From contig LUCM01004322.1 of assembly GCA_008360955.1 (NCBI GenBank), positions 65,839-129,838 on the forward strand: 64,000 nucleotides of DNA. The letters run 5' to 3'. Below the pieces are notes generated by a model. The model was given only the letters and a program-made list of their open reading frames with translations. It did no database searches and was not told where the DNA came from. This DNA comes from Fasciolopsis buskii (lineage: Eukaryota > Platyhelminthes > Trematoda > Plagiorchiida > Fasciolidae). Below, in pieces: positions 1 to 12,100 of this stretch. A program made the position numbers and the translations under genes. Positions within the stretch are counted from its first letter, which is position 1. The number at the start of each line of letters is the position of its first letter.

Positions 1-8
1 TCTATCTG

Positions 9-73
<65 letters not shown>

Positions 74-84
74 CTATCTATCTG

Positions 85-137
<53 letters not shown>

Positions 138-148
138 CTATCTATCTG

Positions 149-181
<33 letters not shown>

Positions 182-285
182 TTACCTGCCTATCTATCTA
201 TCTATCTATTCATCTTTCTAACTATCTATCTATTTACCTATCTTTCTATCTATTTATCTATCTCTCTGTCTGTCCGTCTGTCTGT
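1..285. repeat. (TCTA)n tetranucleotide microsatellite, imperfect
   Basis: An almost unbroken array of tcta units with occasional single-base variants (tctg, ttta, ctgc). It decays into tctg/tccg units before unique sequence begins. The array runs off the left edge of the window, so its full length is unknown. The same motif flanks the assembly gap near 16.86 kb. Confidence 0.97.
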
Positions 286-2077
286 ACTTGTTTTAACTAC
301 CTATTTTCGCGTGCCCCAACTCCTTTAATCTTACTTTTCCCGCAAACTGGAGACCAAAATTGAAGGCGTAAACGATACTTGAATACGAAGCGAAGCAGCC
401 CCAGTTCGTTATTGTCATAGACCGTTATCGTGGAACGATTGGCTGTAATCGAAAAAAATGCTGTCATTCCACGCACAAATTCAAGTGTCAACATAAAGTG
501 CTAACAATGAAGCTCTCGATCGAATCCAGCCAATTTCGCAACAGCTTGGACCAATTTTAATGCCCGCCACGAAATCGGCTATGCGTTAGTAATGGAAGTT
601 GTGATTCTGAAATTCCACGGAACGTTGGCAACGTAGTCAAACAAAGTACGCTCATTTAACGTATTACAGTGTATGCATACTTAATATCACTGATCATCTC
701 CTAATGCTTTTGATTACTTATCTTTACTTTAGCCAACACCGAGAGCTTTCGTGGATCAGTCTACATTCGAACAGTTGGCGAGGTGATAGACCCCGCGATA
801 CTGGAAGTCCTTGGAAATCTGTCCTTGAAGTGACGAATGTTGCAGTATGGACAACTATTGCTATCGAACAGGAGGACAGTAATTTTCCCGTGGATTAATC
901 ATTCCACTTTTGTGGTGACTATCTGTTTACTCACGAAGCCGCGAAGCCGAGGGTATCATAAAATCCATAACTAACAGACACGTTTTCTCGAAGATGGACC
1001 TGACGAGTGCATATGCATAGGTTCTATTGCTGCTCGATTCCAAAACGTCAGTTGATATTACCGCTCCAAGCGGTCTGTTTGAATTCAACTTCTTACCGTT
1101 TTATCTCAGTCAGTCATCTAATATGTTAGAAGTTCCCGTAGAAAAAGTGATACGTCGTTTGAATGCAGTACCATTTCGAAGAAGGAACATAATTCACAAT
1201 TAAACTTGCTTCTAGCATGGCTGGTGAAGAGAAATGTTTCAGTCAAAACGGTCAAGTTCAAATTAGACGTTTCCGGTCTCGTTTTTCTGGGCACATAATC
1301 AATATATGAGTTATCAACCAGATCGTGAACACTTGAAACCATTGGTGTCAAGCTCGTCTATGGACCATTGCGGAAATCCTGCATTATGAATCTATTCGTT
1401 CCTTTTTGGTCCAATCACTTGACGCTTGACAATGGACCGACAAGTTCGACCGGATCCTATACAACTTGATTAAAACCACTGCCGACTGACAAACGCGAAC
1501 TCCGCCTACATCATACAGATCCGTTGCTACGCTAATCACTGATGAATCCGAGATGGGGTTGTGGAAATCGTAGAACAGGAAAGATATCCAGCTACTTTCA
1601 ACTCCAGTCTGCTGAATGTCTCCCATGGGTGATATTCAAAAACAAAGAAATAAATTTTGATTTTTTTTCTGCAAAGTCCGCCGTCTTAACAAATACCGAT
1701 TCATCACGGAACACCAAACAGTACTGATCTAGTCAACTCGCAAAAATCTGTTACCAAATCCATAGCGATTATGGTTCAGAAAATTTGTATCGCGTTAACA
1801 GCATAAAGCTGCGTAATTATACATTGATTTGATAGGTTGATATCTTGGTTAGCCGAGTTCCCATATCGAATAGACTTCAATGGAAATCTACATCACCGTA
1901 CAGTATCCCCTGCTCACCTATGGTCTGACAAAGAATTGTGTATGATCAATGAATACCGACTTGGAGTTTGGCAATATCATAAATCTGAAATACTGGTAAA
2001 CAACTTCCTGGAGTATTGTAAAGCGAAAAGCGCATTTATGAATAAAAGTCCAGGATATGTTGCTCAACTATAGATGA
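286..2077. other. Unassigned DNA; weak open frame at its end
   Basis: I recognise no gene, RNA or mobile element here. The only feature of note is a + strand frame of about 78 codons at 1837-2073 that lacks an ATG at its left end and is out of frame with the candidate coding region that follows. It could be an upstream exon of that candidate, but no clear donor/acceptor pair joins the two. Confidence 0.5.
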
Positions 2078-2792
2078 ATGAGTTGTTGCTTGAGCTATTT
2101 CGACTCGGATGAAATTGCCTACTTTCTTGGTCTTGAATTCCGTTCAGCTGGAGGAGTCGTAACAAAACAACCTGGTCAATCAGCGGTGAAATTAGCTGAT
2201 CTAATCTATACATTTGTTTACCGAAGGCATATTAAACATATCCGCTTTCGTGAACCAGGCGTGTCGAAATTAGATATGGAGAGAAGCCAGGCGGAAGATG
2301 ATAGTCCAGACGTCCCCAGTGAAGTGCCTGTTATACAACCCACTTCAGCGTCTCCAACTGCTGCTTGGAAGTCAGTCCAGCAAGCAAGTCATGTCGAGGA
2401 GTTCTTGAGGGAGGATGGTCGTGATGGTTTCACGTGCAAATCACGTGACGTAGTTCATTATCGGTTCATTTTTACCTGTAATCACAATCGGCCAACCAGT
2501 ATACCGGTCATCTATCACGGTAACAAGTGAGCCTTTCGCTATTTTGATTGGACTACTGGTGCATTATACTCATAATGTTATTGTCTAGGTGATAAACACA
2601 CTAGTGTTTTGTAACTAAACTTTGACGTTCGTTTTGCTCTCTTTAATTAGTTGGTCTAGTGTCGCAACTGTTCCAGTACGGAATGGTAACTGGTGTCCGT
2701 GCGTTATTGCGATCCTTCACGGTCTGTGCTACTAAGTCCCATATTAGTAGTACGGAAACGATCACCTCTACTTGTGTTGATCAGGTGGGCTA
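2078..2792 (+). CDS. Candidate two-exon host gene, product unknown
   Basis: An ATG-initiated frame runs open for 150 codons to a TGA at 2528. Its composition looks protein-like: a hydrophobic and basic first half, then an acidic, Ser/Pro-rich middle with stretches such as EDDSPDVPSEVP. Near its end a donor-like cacg|gtaaca (about 2519) can be joined to an acceptor-like tctctttaattag (ending about 2650). This join keeps the frame open for 44 more codons (GLVSQLFQYGMVTGV...) to TAA at 2790-2792. A poly(A)-signal-like aataaa follows at about 2953. The length exceeds what chance usually gives in this base composition, but I recognise no family. The start could lie further upstream through another exon. 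It may also be a pseudogene or a chance frame. Confidence 0.33.
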
Positions 2793-3180
2793 AACCGGTG
2801 CTTTTCAGATCTGGTAGTCATTTTCCATTGGCACACCAGAATGCAAAGTCGTAGTAAAAGAACGAGACTTTTCATTTGAGTGTACCGATATTTTATTTCT
2901 TGTATATTGGTATATTTTGTTCCCGTCCTGCTTGTACGTTATTGGATGTATGAATAAAGGTAATATTTACTGTACCAAAGAGCATGTGAAAATAAATCAC
3001 AACAAATTACCGATTACTTTCATTCTAGTATGCATTATCGATCGGACTATGCAATTGGCAAATGTGTGAAGAAACAGTTAAAAAGAAACATCACGATGTG
3101 ATGTTGAATCGATCCGTTTGTTTGACTGGTCGGGTAGGAAAATTCGACATCTGTAATAATATTTCTATCGTTTTTACTGC

Positions 3181-3216
3181 CGTTGTTGTTGTTGTTGTTG
3201 TCGTTGTTGTTGTTGC
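3181..3216. repeat. (GTT)n trinucleotide microsatellite
   Basis: About twelve gtt units with one tcg interruption. It creates artificial poly-Val and poly-Thr frames on the two strands. Confidence 0.9.
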
Positions 3217-6200
3217 ATCGACGCCGGGTGGATTTTGTGCGGTTTCGATTGATGTACGAGCTACTCTAGTCCCGTTTGGAATCGTAGTGAATCGGAAGTC
3301 TGACCATACGTCCGCGAGACCAGTGTGCGGTTGCATACTACTATTACAATTCTACCTAGTTTGAAACGAAAACAAAAATTTAGACTATTCGTTTAAAAAT
3401 ATGTGTGAATGAAGATGGTTTGTTTACGGGACAGACAGGCTGCATGCGGAATTGAACTTTACAAACGAACAGAAGTCTTCCAATTCTAGTGTCAAAGGTT
3501 TGCCCGAATGGCTTCGGTTCGGATGATTTCAGCTGACTATATAATCTGTTCATCATAGAACTAGACAAATAATGATGCACTGCTGTGTTATGATGTGATT
3601 GTATACTCCCGGGGTGTAATGAATTTATGCCACCAAAGGGGTTGTTCTGGAGGTTGATAGGCCAAGAAACAGAAATTCAATAACAGTCCAATGTCTTCGC
3701 AAATTTCCGTGTAAATCTACAGGAATTGGGCACATCGACCGGCTAGTGACGATTGACCAAGTTGATGTGGATGTGCGTAACACCTATTTCCAGTGTCTGA
3801 AACGTACGCGACGGGGGATGTCATGCGATAGTGATTCCAGTTTCTTTCCGATGGAGCATACTATCTAATTCCCAAGGATACTTATATTCACACGAGGCCA
3901 AGCAAAGAAAGGAAAAGCGATTTTGCCAAGATAATGGATGATCAAATTCTATATTGAACATGATCGATTAGTACCAGTCGATCGGAAAATAGGGAGACAA
4001 GGATTACATCTTAACAAATCACGCAAAGCGAACCTTGGGAACGAATTAAGAGTAAACTGTTAATACTGTGTGACGAGTTTCATTCGCAAGAGGAACTTTC
4101 TGTGTGTTGATTAATCACCAAACGTGTCAAGTCAACCAATGACGCGAAGATACCGACGTCGGATTTGGGCAAGCTATTTGCCTGGGGTTAAATTGTCGAA
4201 CAGAAATTCATACGGTCAACTTTGGAAGGGGAGAAATTGACTTCGCTGGTCTAAGTTGGTTGGTTGGGCGTATTTTTTTGAACCCTCAAACATTCCTAAG
4301 CCTTTGTCGGAAACCGGAGCTGCTCCGATAGCTACGCCGGTCGCATCTGTTACCAGGACAAATTAAGCGAGTGGGTTCAAGTCCGTGGAATTCATGAGAG
4401 CAATATCGATTTTTCGAATCGGTCTAGGGGCACTAGTGAACATGTCGCTCACCGGTAATAGAACAGCTGCTTCGTGCGGACTAGAGTGCGAACAACACTT
4501 GAGAGAACATCCAACTTGCACTTCATTCCGTGGTGCAAGAAAGGAAACAAGAGGTTAAACTTTGTTCAGATTAGTTGTGATAATCTTGAGGCGACTGTTC
4601 TGGCCAGACTGCAGTCCATGGTCCGCCTCTTGGCTGATTTGTGATGCGACAAGGAACATGAACCAGGTCCGATGAAGTGACAGAGTTTCTTGAGAAACGA
4701 AAAGTCCTTCAAAATAAGTACAACTAACAATTACGGGATCACAGGTCCCAGACCAGTTGCATTGGCAAATTTAGCGGTCGTCATTGCACTTCAAGGACCA
4801 GCTTCCAGTTCCGTGAGATTGATTGCGAGGCTAAAAGTTACAGAAAATGAGAGAAGCCGATGCAGTATATTTTTCGTCTAGACTTTAGTAAACCGAGACT
4901 TGGTCGACTAACACTACGTCTTCCGTCATTATTATTCGTTGGACAAAACTGTGATAACCTAGCCCCGAATTTTGTTCACGTAACTCTCTGAATGTGGACG
5001 TGTGGTACACATGGAAATATCGCGTGTCCGAAGAATCGGATCAGCTGGCTCCAAGAAAAGGGGTAAGAAATGAAGTAAGGAAGCCAACGAAGGCTATCGC
5101 TAAGAGCCGCCAGAATTTTGTTAGTCCCTATCGGGTCCTAGCCTAATACAAACGGTGAATTAATCAGTTATATGCGAAATGTTAAACCACAGTTCAATGA
5201 ACGCAGCCTTTTTCTACGCGTTTGCTTTACCGTCCTTTTTACATGGTAATATCCTCTTCATTAATAATACAACGGTGTATTTGCTTTTTGAGAGGGCGAT
5301 GAAGAGACCTTTGAGAGTCTGTCAAACTAGAAAACTGCCAGACAGTAGAAGGAATCGAATCCAGGACAGGCACACTGAATTTTCACGGTAATGACCGGTC
5401 CACAATCACCAGTCAAGGCCACAAAAATATGGCAGTAGTCTAATTAAGCACTGAAAAGAATTCAGAAAACATTTCAGATCCTTTTTAAAGAAATAGAAAC
5501 GTGGCCCGATCAATAATAACGTATCGGATAAAGAGTATAGATGAGTGAGTTCACGGAATCATCAAGTCCCAATAGAAGACGTAAAAAGTGTTGTTTACGC
5601 TACGCTGAAAAATTTTATCCTAATGAATTCAACCACTTTTAAAGAATTAAGTTCCAATTGTGACTAACTGCTATTAAACAACTTATCTTGGGCATCTTAC
5701 AGCGGTTTGGACAATGGGGCATCCCAACCTGTCGGCAGTCAACTTCCACGCTTGTAAAGTCCATTCCTAAAAATGGCGTACATATTTTCGTTTCATAAAC
5801 AAATCAAGCAAAATTGACAAGAGATGAAAATGAAAGACAAATGATAATTTAGTGAATGCCTTGCAGCTATCACAAGTGAGTTGAATCACGTGATCACAAG
5901 GTGGCTAGGTTAAAGATTTTGTTTTGAACGTCTCCGGTTGCTGTCGGCGGAAGTTAATGTTCGTCCTTTAATCCTGATAAAATATTATTCTATTACCATG
6001 GTTTTACCGCTTTGTGTACTGGAAAAGATTTTGTATATTGAATAATTGAATAATTGAAAAGAATTCCTTACTTCATTCGTTGTCCTAATTGGCTGAGCCG
6101 TTTTTAGGCGAACAATACTAGAACTAATTTAATCCTAGTAGTAACGGTCAAAGAAATTGAATGTCACTACGAAACGAATGAGTTTTACAATAGAATATTC

Positions 6201-7501
6201 TTCTCAATCCATTCAATGAACAAAATAAATCGATAACCAAAGTGGATTGCTGACTCCGGTGTACTTGGTCGCAGATCGAATGTTCTCGTATTTTGTCCCG
6301 CGGTCTTGTTTGGACTCCACAGTTTCATGAATAATGTTTTAATTAAGAAAACGGTATTGGTCGTTTTTTTCAACTCGATTCCGTTGCATCGTAATCACCT
6401 CGTGAATGCTTAACCACAAGTATTCGTGAGATTCGGAATCGAGTTAGTTCTTTTGGAAATCCACTGATGAGTGACCTATTAAAAGGAGGAAACTCGTTAG
6501 ACATTAGGTGCTATGTGTAAGAGACCTGATGATAAAGGACTTGAACTATAATGCTGTCATAATTGCCTAGGTTGACAAAGTGTTGCACGCAGAACACAGC
6601 GAAATAGGGCGAAGTCATTCTTGGCAATTCTCCTTTCGTACGCTCAAAAACAATTTGTGGTCGTTCTTCAACTTCCCTGACTTTCTCTCCATCCCAAAGA
6701 AAATCTTTGATTAGACAATAACTGACACAGAACGTTAGTCCGTTTTGGTTGTGCCCAGGGCATCTCACCGATCCCTGCCTCGTGCATATTTTATCTGACT
6801 AATGTCGACTACTATTTTCAACCGTAAAAGGTTTGATTATATTCTAGATTCTTTGCTCACCCATTGCACTCGTCGAACTTTTCGTTGGGTTAAATGGTCA
6901 GCCTCGAGTGCCTCGAGTTCGTGTGTTATCACGGCCCGTGGTATTCGCATTCAGTAGTATATCCGTGGTCACGATCTATTCTTTCTTTGTGTCAAACCGG
7001 TTCAACCGGAAAACGAGTAATATTAAAAAATTGAAATATTCTGTAAAATTTTTCTAATCTAAACTTGATTTGCAAGAAGAACTTTCTGATGTTCTCGAGT
7101 AATGGCAGAATCTCAGCGACCTAGTTGAACAAGGCTAAACTCACGTGATCACTAATGGTCACGAATTTCGGTTGATCCTAGTCAACTAACATTTGAACAT
7201 TTTGGCTGGGTTAAGACGAATAAAAATTTCCGATTAAAAAGGAGGACGTAGATACTCGACCCTTGGTTTGTTAAAATTATTGAAGCAATTGGATTAGTAT
7301 GTTTACCCTGACAGATTTTACGGCCCGTATCAAATAAGATAAGAAAAAAAAACGGTTGTACAACACGGTGTTCAAGCATTCCGAATGACCGTATCCTTTG
7401 ATGTACCAACTCATACTGGTAATTTCCGCCTTCGTGTCAAGTTTATGGATCATTGAAAGACTCAGCTACTACTCATGAATCGATTTTTAGTTTTTTTTCA
7501 G
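3217..7501. other. Unassigned DNA
   Basis: No gene or mobile element recognised. A 60-codon open stretch on the + strand around 3680-3870 has protein-like composition but no recognisable motif or splice context. A B-box-like segment (ggattcgattcc) reads on the minus strand around 5349-5360 with no convincing A box partner, so it is only a possible tRNA-derived relic. Confidence 0.4.
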
Positions 7502-7701
7502 TTTTCACTAACCTAACGAAATTGAACGAAAAAAAGAGTTATTTTAAACGACCTGCTGCATCGAGCCGTGGAATTGCAATTTTTTGTTTGATCGACGATG
7601 ACGCCACCAATGCAGTGAGGATCACTTATGCACCGCTGGTGACGATTCTATCGGTGTTCACGGTATGGGCAACAATAGTGGTTGTGATCGATCCGAGATA
7701 A
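7502..7701 (+). CDS. Candidate terminal exon ending in a membrane-like segment
   Basis: A near-ideal acceptor (a run of eight t's followed by cag) precedes a frame that starts TNLTKLNEKKSYFKRP after a split codon. It then reads a basic stretch and a hydrophobic segment (ITYAPLVTILSVF then WATIVVVI), and stops with DPR-stop. An alternative donor (acg|gtatgg) occurs at 7663, so the exon could instead be internal. I cannot name the product. The evidence is the splice signal plus composition only; a chance open frame is possible. Confidence 0.22.
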
Positions 7702-8949
7702 AGAAACGCCAGAATGACATGGTAATTTCGAAGGACAGTGAGTCAAATCCATCCATTTCGGATTTCCGCATCTCCTTTTCATTCGTTCTCCAAAATTGTA
7801 CCCTCACACTTTATCTGTAAATTTGTCGGCCGAATCGTTCGGACACATCAAAATGACAATTCAGCACAATTGTCCATGAACCATTTATGCTTGCATCCAC
7901 GCGTTTACTAATTACTACGCGAAATAGAACGATAGCAGATAACGGGGAAAAAAGATAACTTTCATTGCACGCCGCGTTTTTTTTTCAACAATACAGCAGA
8001 TCAGGAGTTGACCGGATTACAAAGTACTGACTCGGTCAACGGACCACTTGAGTGAAAGTCTGCGGCAAGCCAATGAAACACTGTCACGAAAAAAGACTTT
8101 GACTAAAATAGCACGCCATACAACTGAGTACATTCGTGCACCCCGTCTGGTTCAAAAAAAATCCGGGTGCAATTGATGTTGGCTTTATAAACAGTCACAA
8201 ATTTTTCAACGCGTCACTTGTTGGTTCTTATTTCGTATGAATAGTTTAGGGTCCATCAACCCCTTCAATTTGGTGCACAGAATCACTCAGTCCAGTATGA
8301 TCCGGCTTCAATAGTACCTATGAAGGCTGGTCACTATGACCGGGTTCATGTGATAAATGCAATTTCAAGGTTATCGCTTATGTTGACCAGAAGGGTCAAA
8401 AATAAACAAAATAAACAAAAATAAACAAAAACAAAATTTTCTAGGCTCAGAACCTACTCGGTTCAAGTGCAGAGTTTCCTATTCTTTGCTGAAAAAATTC
8501 AATTTCATCCACTTTTAAGCTTTTTTTGAGCGCATTCTCAAAGCTCCTGGTGTACATCATTCGTAAGCTCTCAAATTCACCCGATTTCGTGACTACCTTT
8601 GACGGATTACGTAAAGCCGGTGGTTGAAACCAGGCAATTCATTCCGTTCGGTAGAAATTCGATCGTGCTGTCAAACTTAACGATCCTACCCGTCGCAAGT
8701 ATTGGCAATTAGACTGCTCATTTTGGCGGCTGAGCTATGTATTCTATTCAGAAAATACAAATGTATACTAACCTCTAACACCAGAATGTACCTGTAGGAG
8801 GCAGATCACAGTTCACCTAAGCAAAACAAAGGACAGTGTGAACTACAAAGGAACGACGTGATGACTTCGGAAGGGAGTCAGATCTAAACCACCTGACTCA
8901 AAATTTAGTGAAAAAAGGACAAATTACTATTGTGTGTATGTTATTATTA
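7702..8949. other. Unassigned DNA with a short A-rich repeat
   Basis: Nothing recognised except a short (ataaacaaa)n-like A-rich tract at 8398-8436. No coding signal that I would defend. Confidence 0.5.
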
Positions 8950-9180
8950 AGAGATTGAATATTTTAATGAGATAATTCACCATTAAGAAACCATGGAAGC
9001 ACTGTACAGCTGTTTCATCTAGCTTCTTAGGAATCATCACCCGCTGTGCATATCGACCCCGCCCGAACTGGCACGCGAACCCGGGAAGAACGAATTTGAG
9101 TCCAGTGCTGTACAGTGCTCCCGTGGTTTTCTTATGTAGAGCTGAGCGATGATATCACAGGTGAATTGTTTCACGAAAAT
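8950..9180. mobile_element. Family A repeat, fold-back copy (minus copy abutting a + tail)
   Basis: From the left, the tail of family A is read on the minus strand (gataattcacc, ccattaagaaaccatgg), followed by the hammerhead-like region (8995-9055) and the B-box side of the tRNA-like head (gaacccgggaag near 9080). A + strand tail starts again almost at once at about 9105 (gtgctgtacagtgctcc) and runs through gagctgagcgatgatatcac to gtttcacgaaaa. The two arms can pair over roughly 75 bases. The 5' body and A box are missing. This is one of three places in the window where family A has an inverted arrangement. Confidence 0.75.
8995..9055 (-). ncRNA. Decayed hammerhead ribozyme motif in family A
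   Basis: On the minus strand the cleavage-side half (gatgaaac, agctgta, cagtgcttcc) matches the other family A copies. The catalytic box ctgatga has become gtgatga, so C3 is replaced by G, and the 5' strand of stem I no longer matches cagtgc. By what is known of hammerhead cores this copy should be inactive. Confidence 0.6.
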
Positions 9181-9189
9181 ACTTTTGTA

Positions 9190-12100
9190 AATGTTGTAAA
9201 TAACTGATCATTTGCAAAAAACAGTGTTTTTTTCAAAGTTGTTCAAACATATGTTATGACATTTTGAGTCTTCGATCATATTTTTTCCCCACCAATCAAA
9301 GTTCTCTGAACTATTAGAAATCTGATGTTTAAATGACATAACAAGGTACAGTTTGAGGCATTAGAAAATCGGAAGTTTTGTATTCGAAATCAATTTTTTC
9401 ACTGTTCCCTTTGGAGCAAGCAGCATTGCTAAATTTCGGAAATAGCATTCACAAGTAGTTCAGTGTTGGAAAGAAATGCCTCAGGCAATTGATGTTGGCG
9501 AGTTTCAAATGTGATTCCTTCAAGCACGGTTCCTAAATCTCCTTGACAGTCCGTGAGACTGTTCTTGATGACTGAATTGACTTTGTCGATGACTTTCTAT
9601 GTAGTAGTACAAAAGAGATTACATGATGTTAGGTGCCGACTCGAATGTCCCGGACGAAAGTTGGCGGCATTAGCTCGACTATAGATCGGCTGTATTATCA
9701 AAAACGGGGCATTCGAAATGAAATATACGCAAAATTGTCATCCACCTGGGCGTAATCGAGGTTTCAGTTTAAATCTAATAAACAAATTGTCAAATGCCGA
9801 ACGATTTGTGGCGTCTCTTATCGATAAAGCCAGCTATCCAAGTTCCAAAATAGTCAATAAAAATAGTAATGATTCACTGAATCGCTCATCATTTTGGTAA
9901 TGTAACGAAACAAGGCTGCATTTGCTTTAGAGTACCCTCCTGGTTGGAGTTATTTAATAGTTACTGGGTTGTGAGCGATCGAAAACTGGTTATGAATTTC
10001 CTTTTTAAAAGTATTAAATTATCTGTTGCTGATCCAATACAAACATCATTCGGATTCCGGTACGCTTAGTTACGCCACAGAGCACGCGTTTGCTAGCAAA
10101 AGTGGAGGCAATGGGTGAATCACAACTAGCCATCGATTCGGGACTAACTGATGCAAATACCATTTACTTTTACCTGTCTTTTCAATTGCTCCGATTCTTA
10201 TATCTACAAAGTGTTGTAATTTGAGCATTTGCGAACCATGGAGAAAAAGCTTAGCTCCTCCTGTACCACCCCTTGTCGGAACTGCGTATTTCCCACAAAT
10301 CCTAGTGTGTGAGCCTCGAAATGCCTCAGTTCGGTAGGGGGTGGGTGCCTCAGGCTCAGCGTTGGCTGATCGAATTGATCATCTCTCGAAATACGCCCAA
10401 GTGACGGGGGTCCCAGATAGCGTTATATGAGAAAGCCCTATGCACTACCTTCTCATGGTGCAGGCATTCCTACTAAAGTGCAACGACGGGGACAAACGCC
10501 TGGAGCTCTCCACCGGGTTCACCGATTACTGATAATCTATCTAGAAAAGTTGGTTAAAACCTGATTCCAAACTAACCACAGGCGGAGTACGAAGCACACG
10601 TCTGTGTACTCACTGGTATCCGTCGTGAAGTGGTATACGGGGGACCCAGGATGGCTAGCCCTATTCAAAGAGCGCATGAACTGAACAACCAATCACCGGC
10701 TCCCAGTGGGTTACGTGAGAGAGGCCTGCTCTCAAGTGGGTGAGTCCATTTAGTCAAAGGCTCAGGGTAGCATCATTCGTCTACGTCCGTTTGGGAAACC
10801 GGGGCAGTATCAGGCCCGAAAATCACCCAAATATCTCGATGACTAACCGGGGATGTGTTGACGGCGGATAGAAAAATTGGCATGTGTTTTGAACTCTAAA
10901 TATTGTTTTTTTTCTTTCGCCTTTTTCATTCTTTGTTTTCATTCTTCCTCTTGATTCCGATGGCACATTATTTGTATTCGGATCTGTGCAAAATATTTGC
11001 ATATGTAATGTGTGCGGATTAAATAAACCATGTACCAAGGCTAAGAAACCATAGACAGCGGTTAGAAAACTATGCTACGGCTAAGGCTAAATAATCATGG
11101 GAAATATTGCAGAACTATGCACCTGGTCTTGACAAATTAAAATACTGACACATTTCGTCAACATTAGACGTCGAATAACGCGTAAATGATGGAGAATACA
11201 TGATGTCAACACTGAACGCCTCGTAGCATTCGGGTGGAGAAAAAAACTACAATACTAAACGTTGCACAATACAATACGGACGCATGAGTCTTGGGGTATT
11301 TGTGACTATTTCCAAGATGGCTGACGGCTGGCTAAAGCTAGCGCGTCTCACTGGGTCCAGGATATAAACTGGGTACAAAGCAGAAACCTTGTCTTGCAAT
11401 AGCCCAACATTTCAGTTATCGGTCGACGCATCAGTTGAGGACACAAACTCCAAAGCTGTCTTGCAAAAGTCGAAAGCAAAACACCGGAACAAACCACGTG
11501 GGTTTATTGATCTCGACCAAGGCAGCAGAAAAGGCGGTAGGATTCAATTCGTATTTCTTAAGTGAGGCAGTCGTCAAGTAGCCCACATCGTGACATTTCA
11601 AATTGAAGTTCGCGAGTTCGGATTCTTCCATTTCCGGTCAGTTTCCCCACTTAGCACTCCGGCTACGACTGCATCCATGAATATTTAAAAGAGAAAAACG
11701 CCTTGCCAGTCACGCATATCTTCAGAAGCCCAATTCACATCACGGGTTAGAAAACAAAAAAAAACCAGAAAAAAATCAGCTCACAGCAACATTTTTCGTC
11801 AAACCTCACGGAAACATCTAGTAATATGAAGGAATTTTGTTTTGCTAGACTAGAACGCAGTCTTACACATCCACTGGAACCGGGGAGCACAAAGATAGGC
11901 TAATTAGGTGCTCTTTCTAACAACCGTATTTCAACTCCGTAGCGGAAACTGATGATTCTGGTTTTGGCGATATGAACCAATCAAAATTCAAATGTTTACT
12001 ATCCCATCTGATTAGATGGATAAACGTATGCACGGAGTGGACGCAAGGCCGAAAGAACAAAGTCTCGAAAGAAACTTTTCAACGATTCTATCAACAAGGG

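Noticed and set aside
3091..3364. Overlapping + and minus frames of 80-100 codons
   Set aside because: Their core is the (GTT)n repeat read as poly-Val or poly-Thr; flanks carry no motif.
6462..6500. Second hammerhead-like string (ctgatgag followed by ggaaac)
   Set aside because: The segment between the boxes does not form stem II, and neither stem I nor stem III can be paired.
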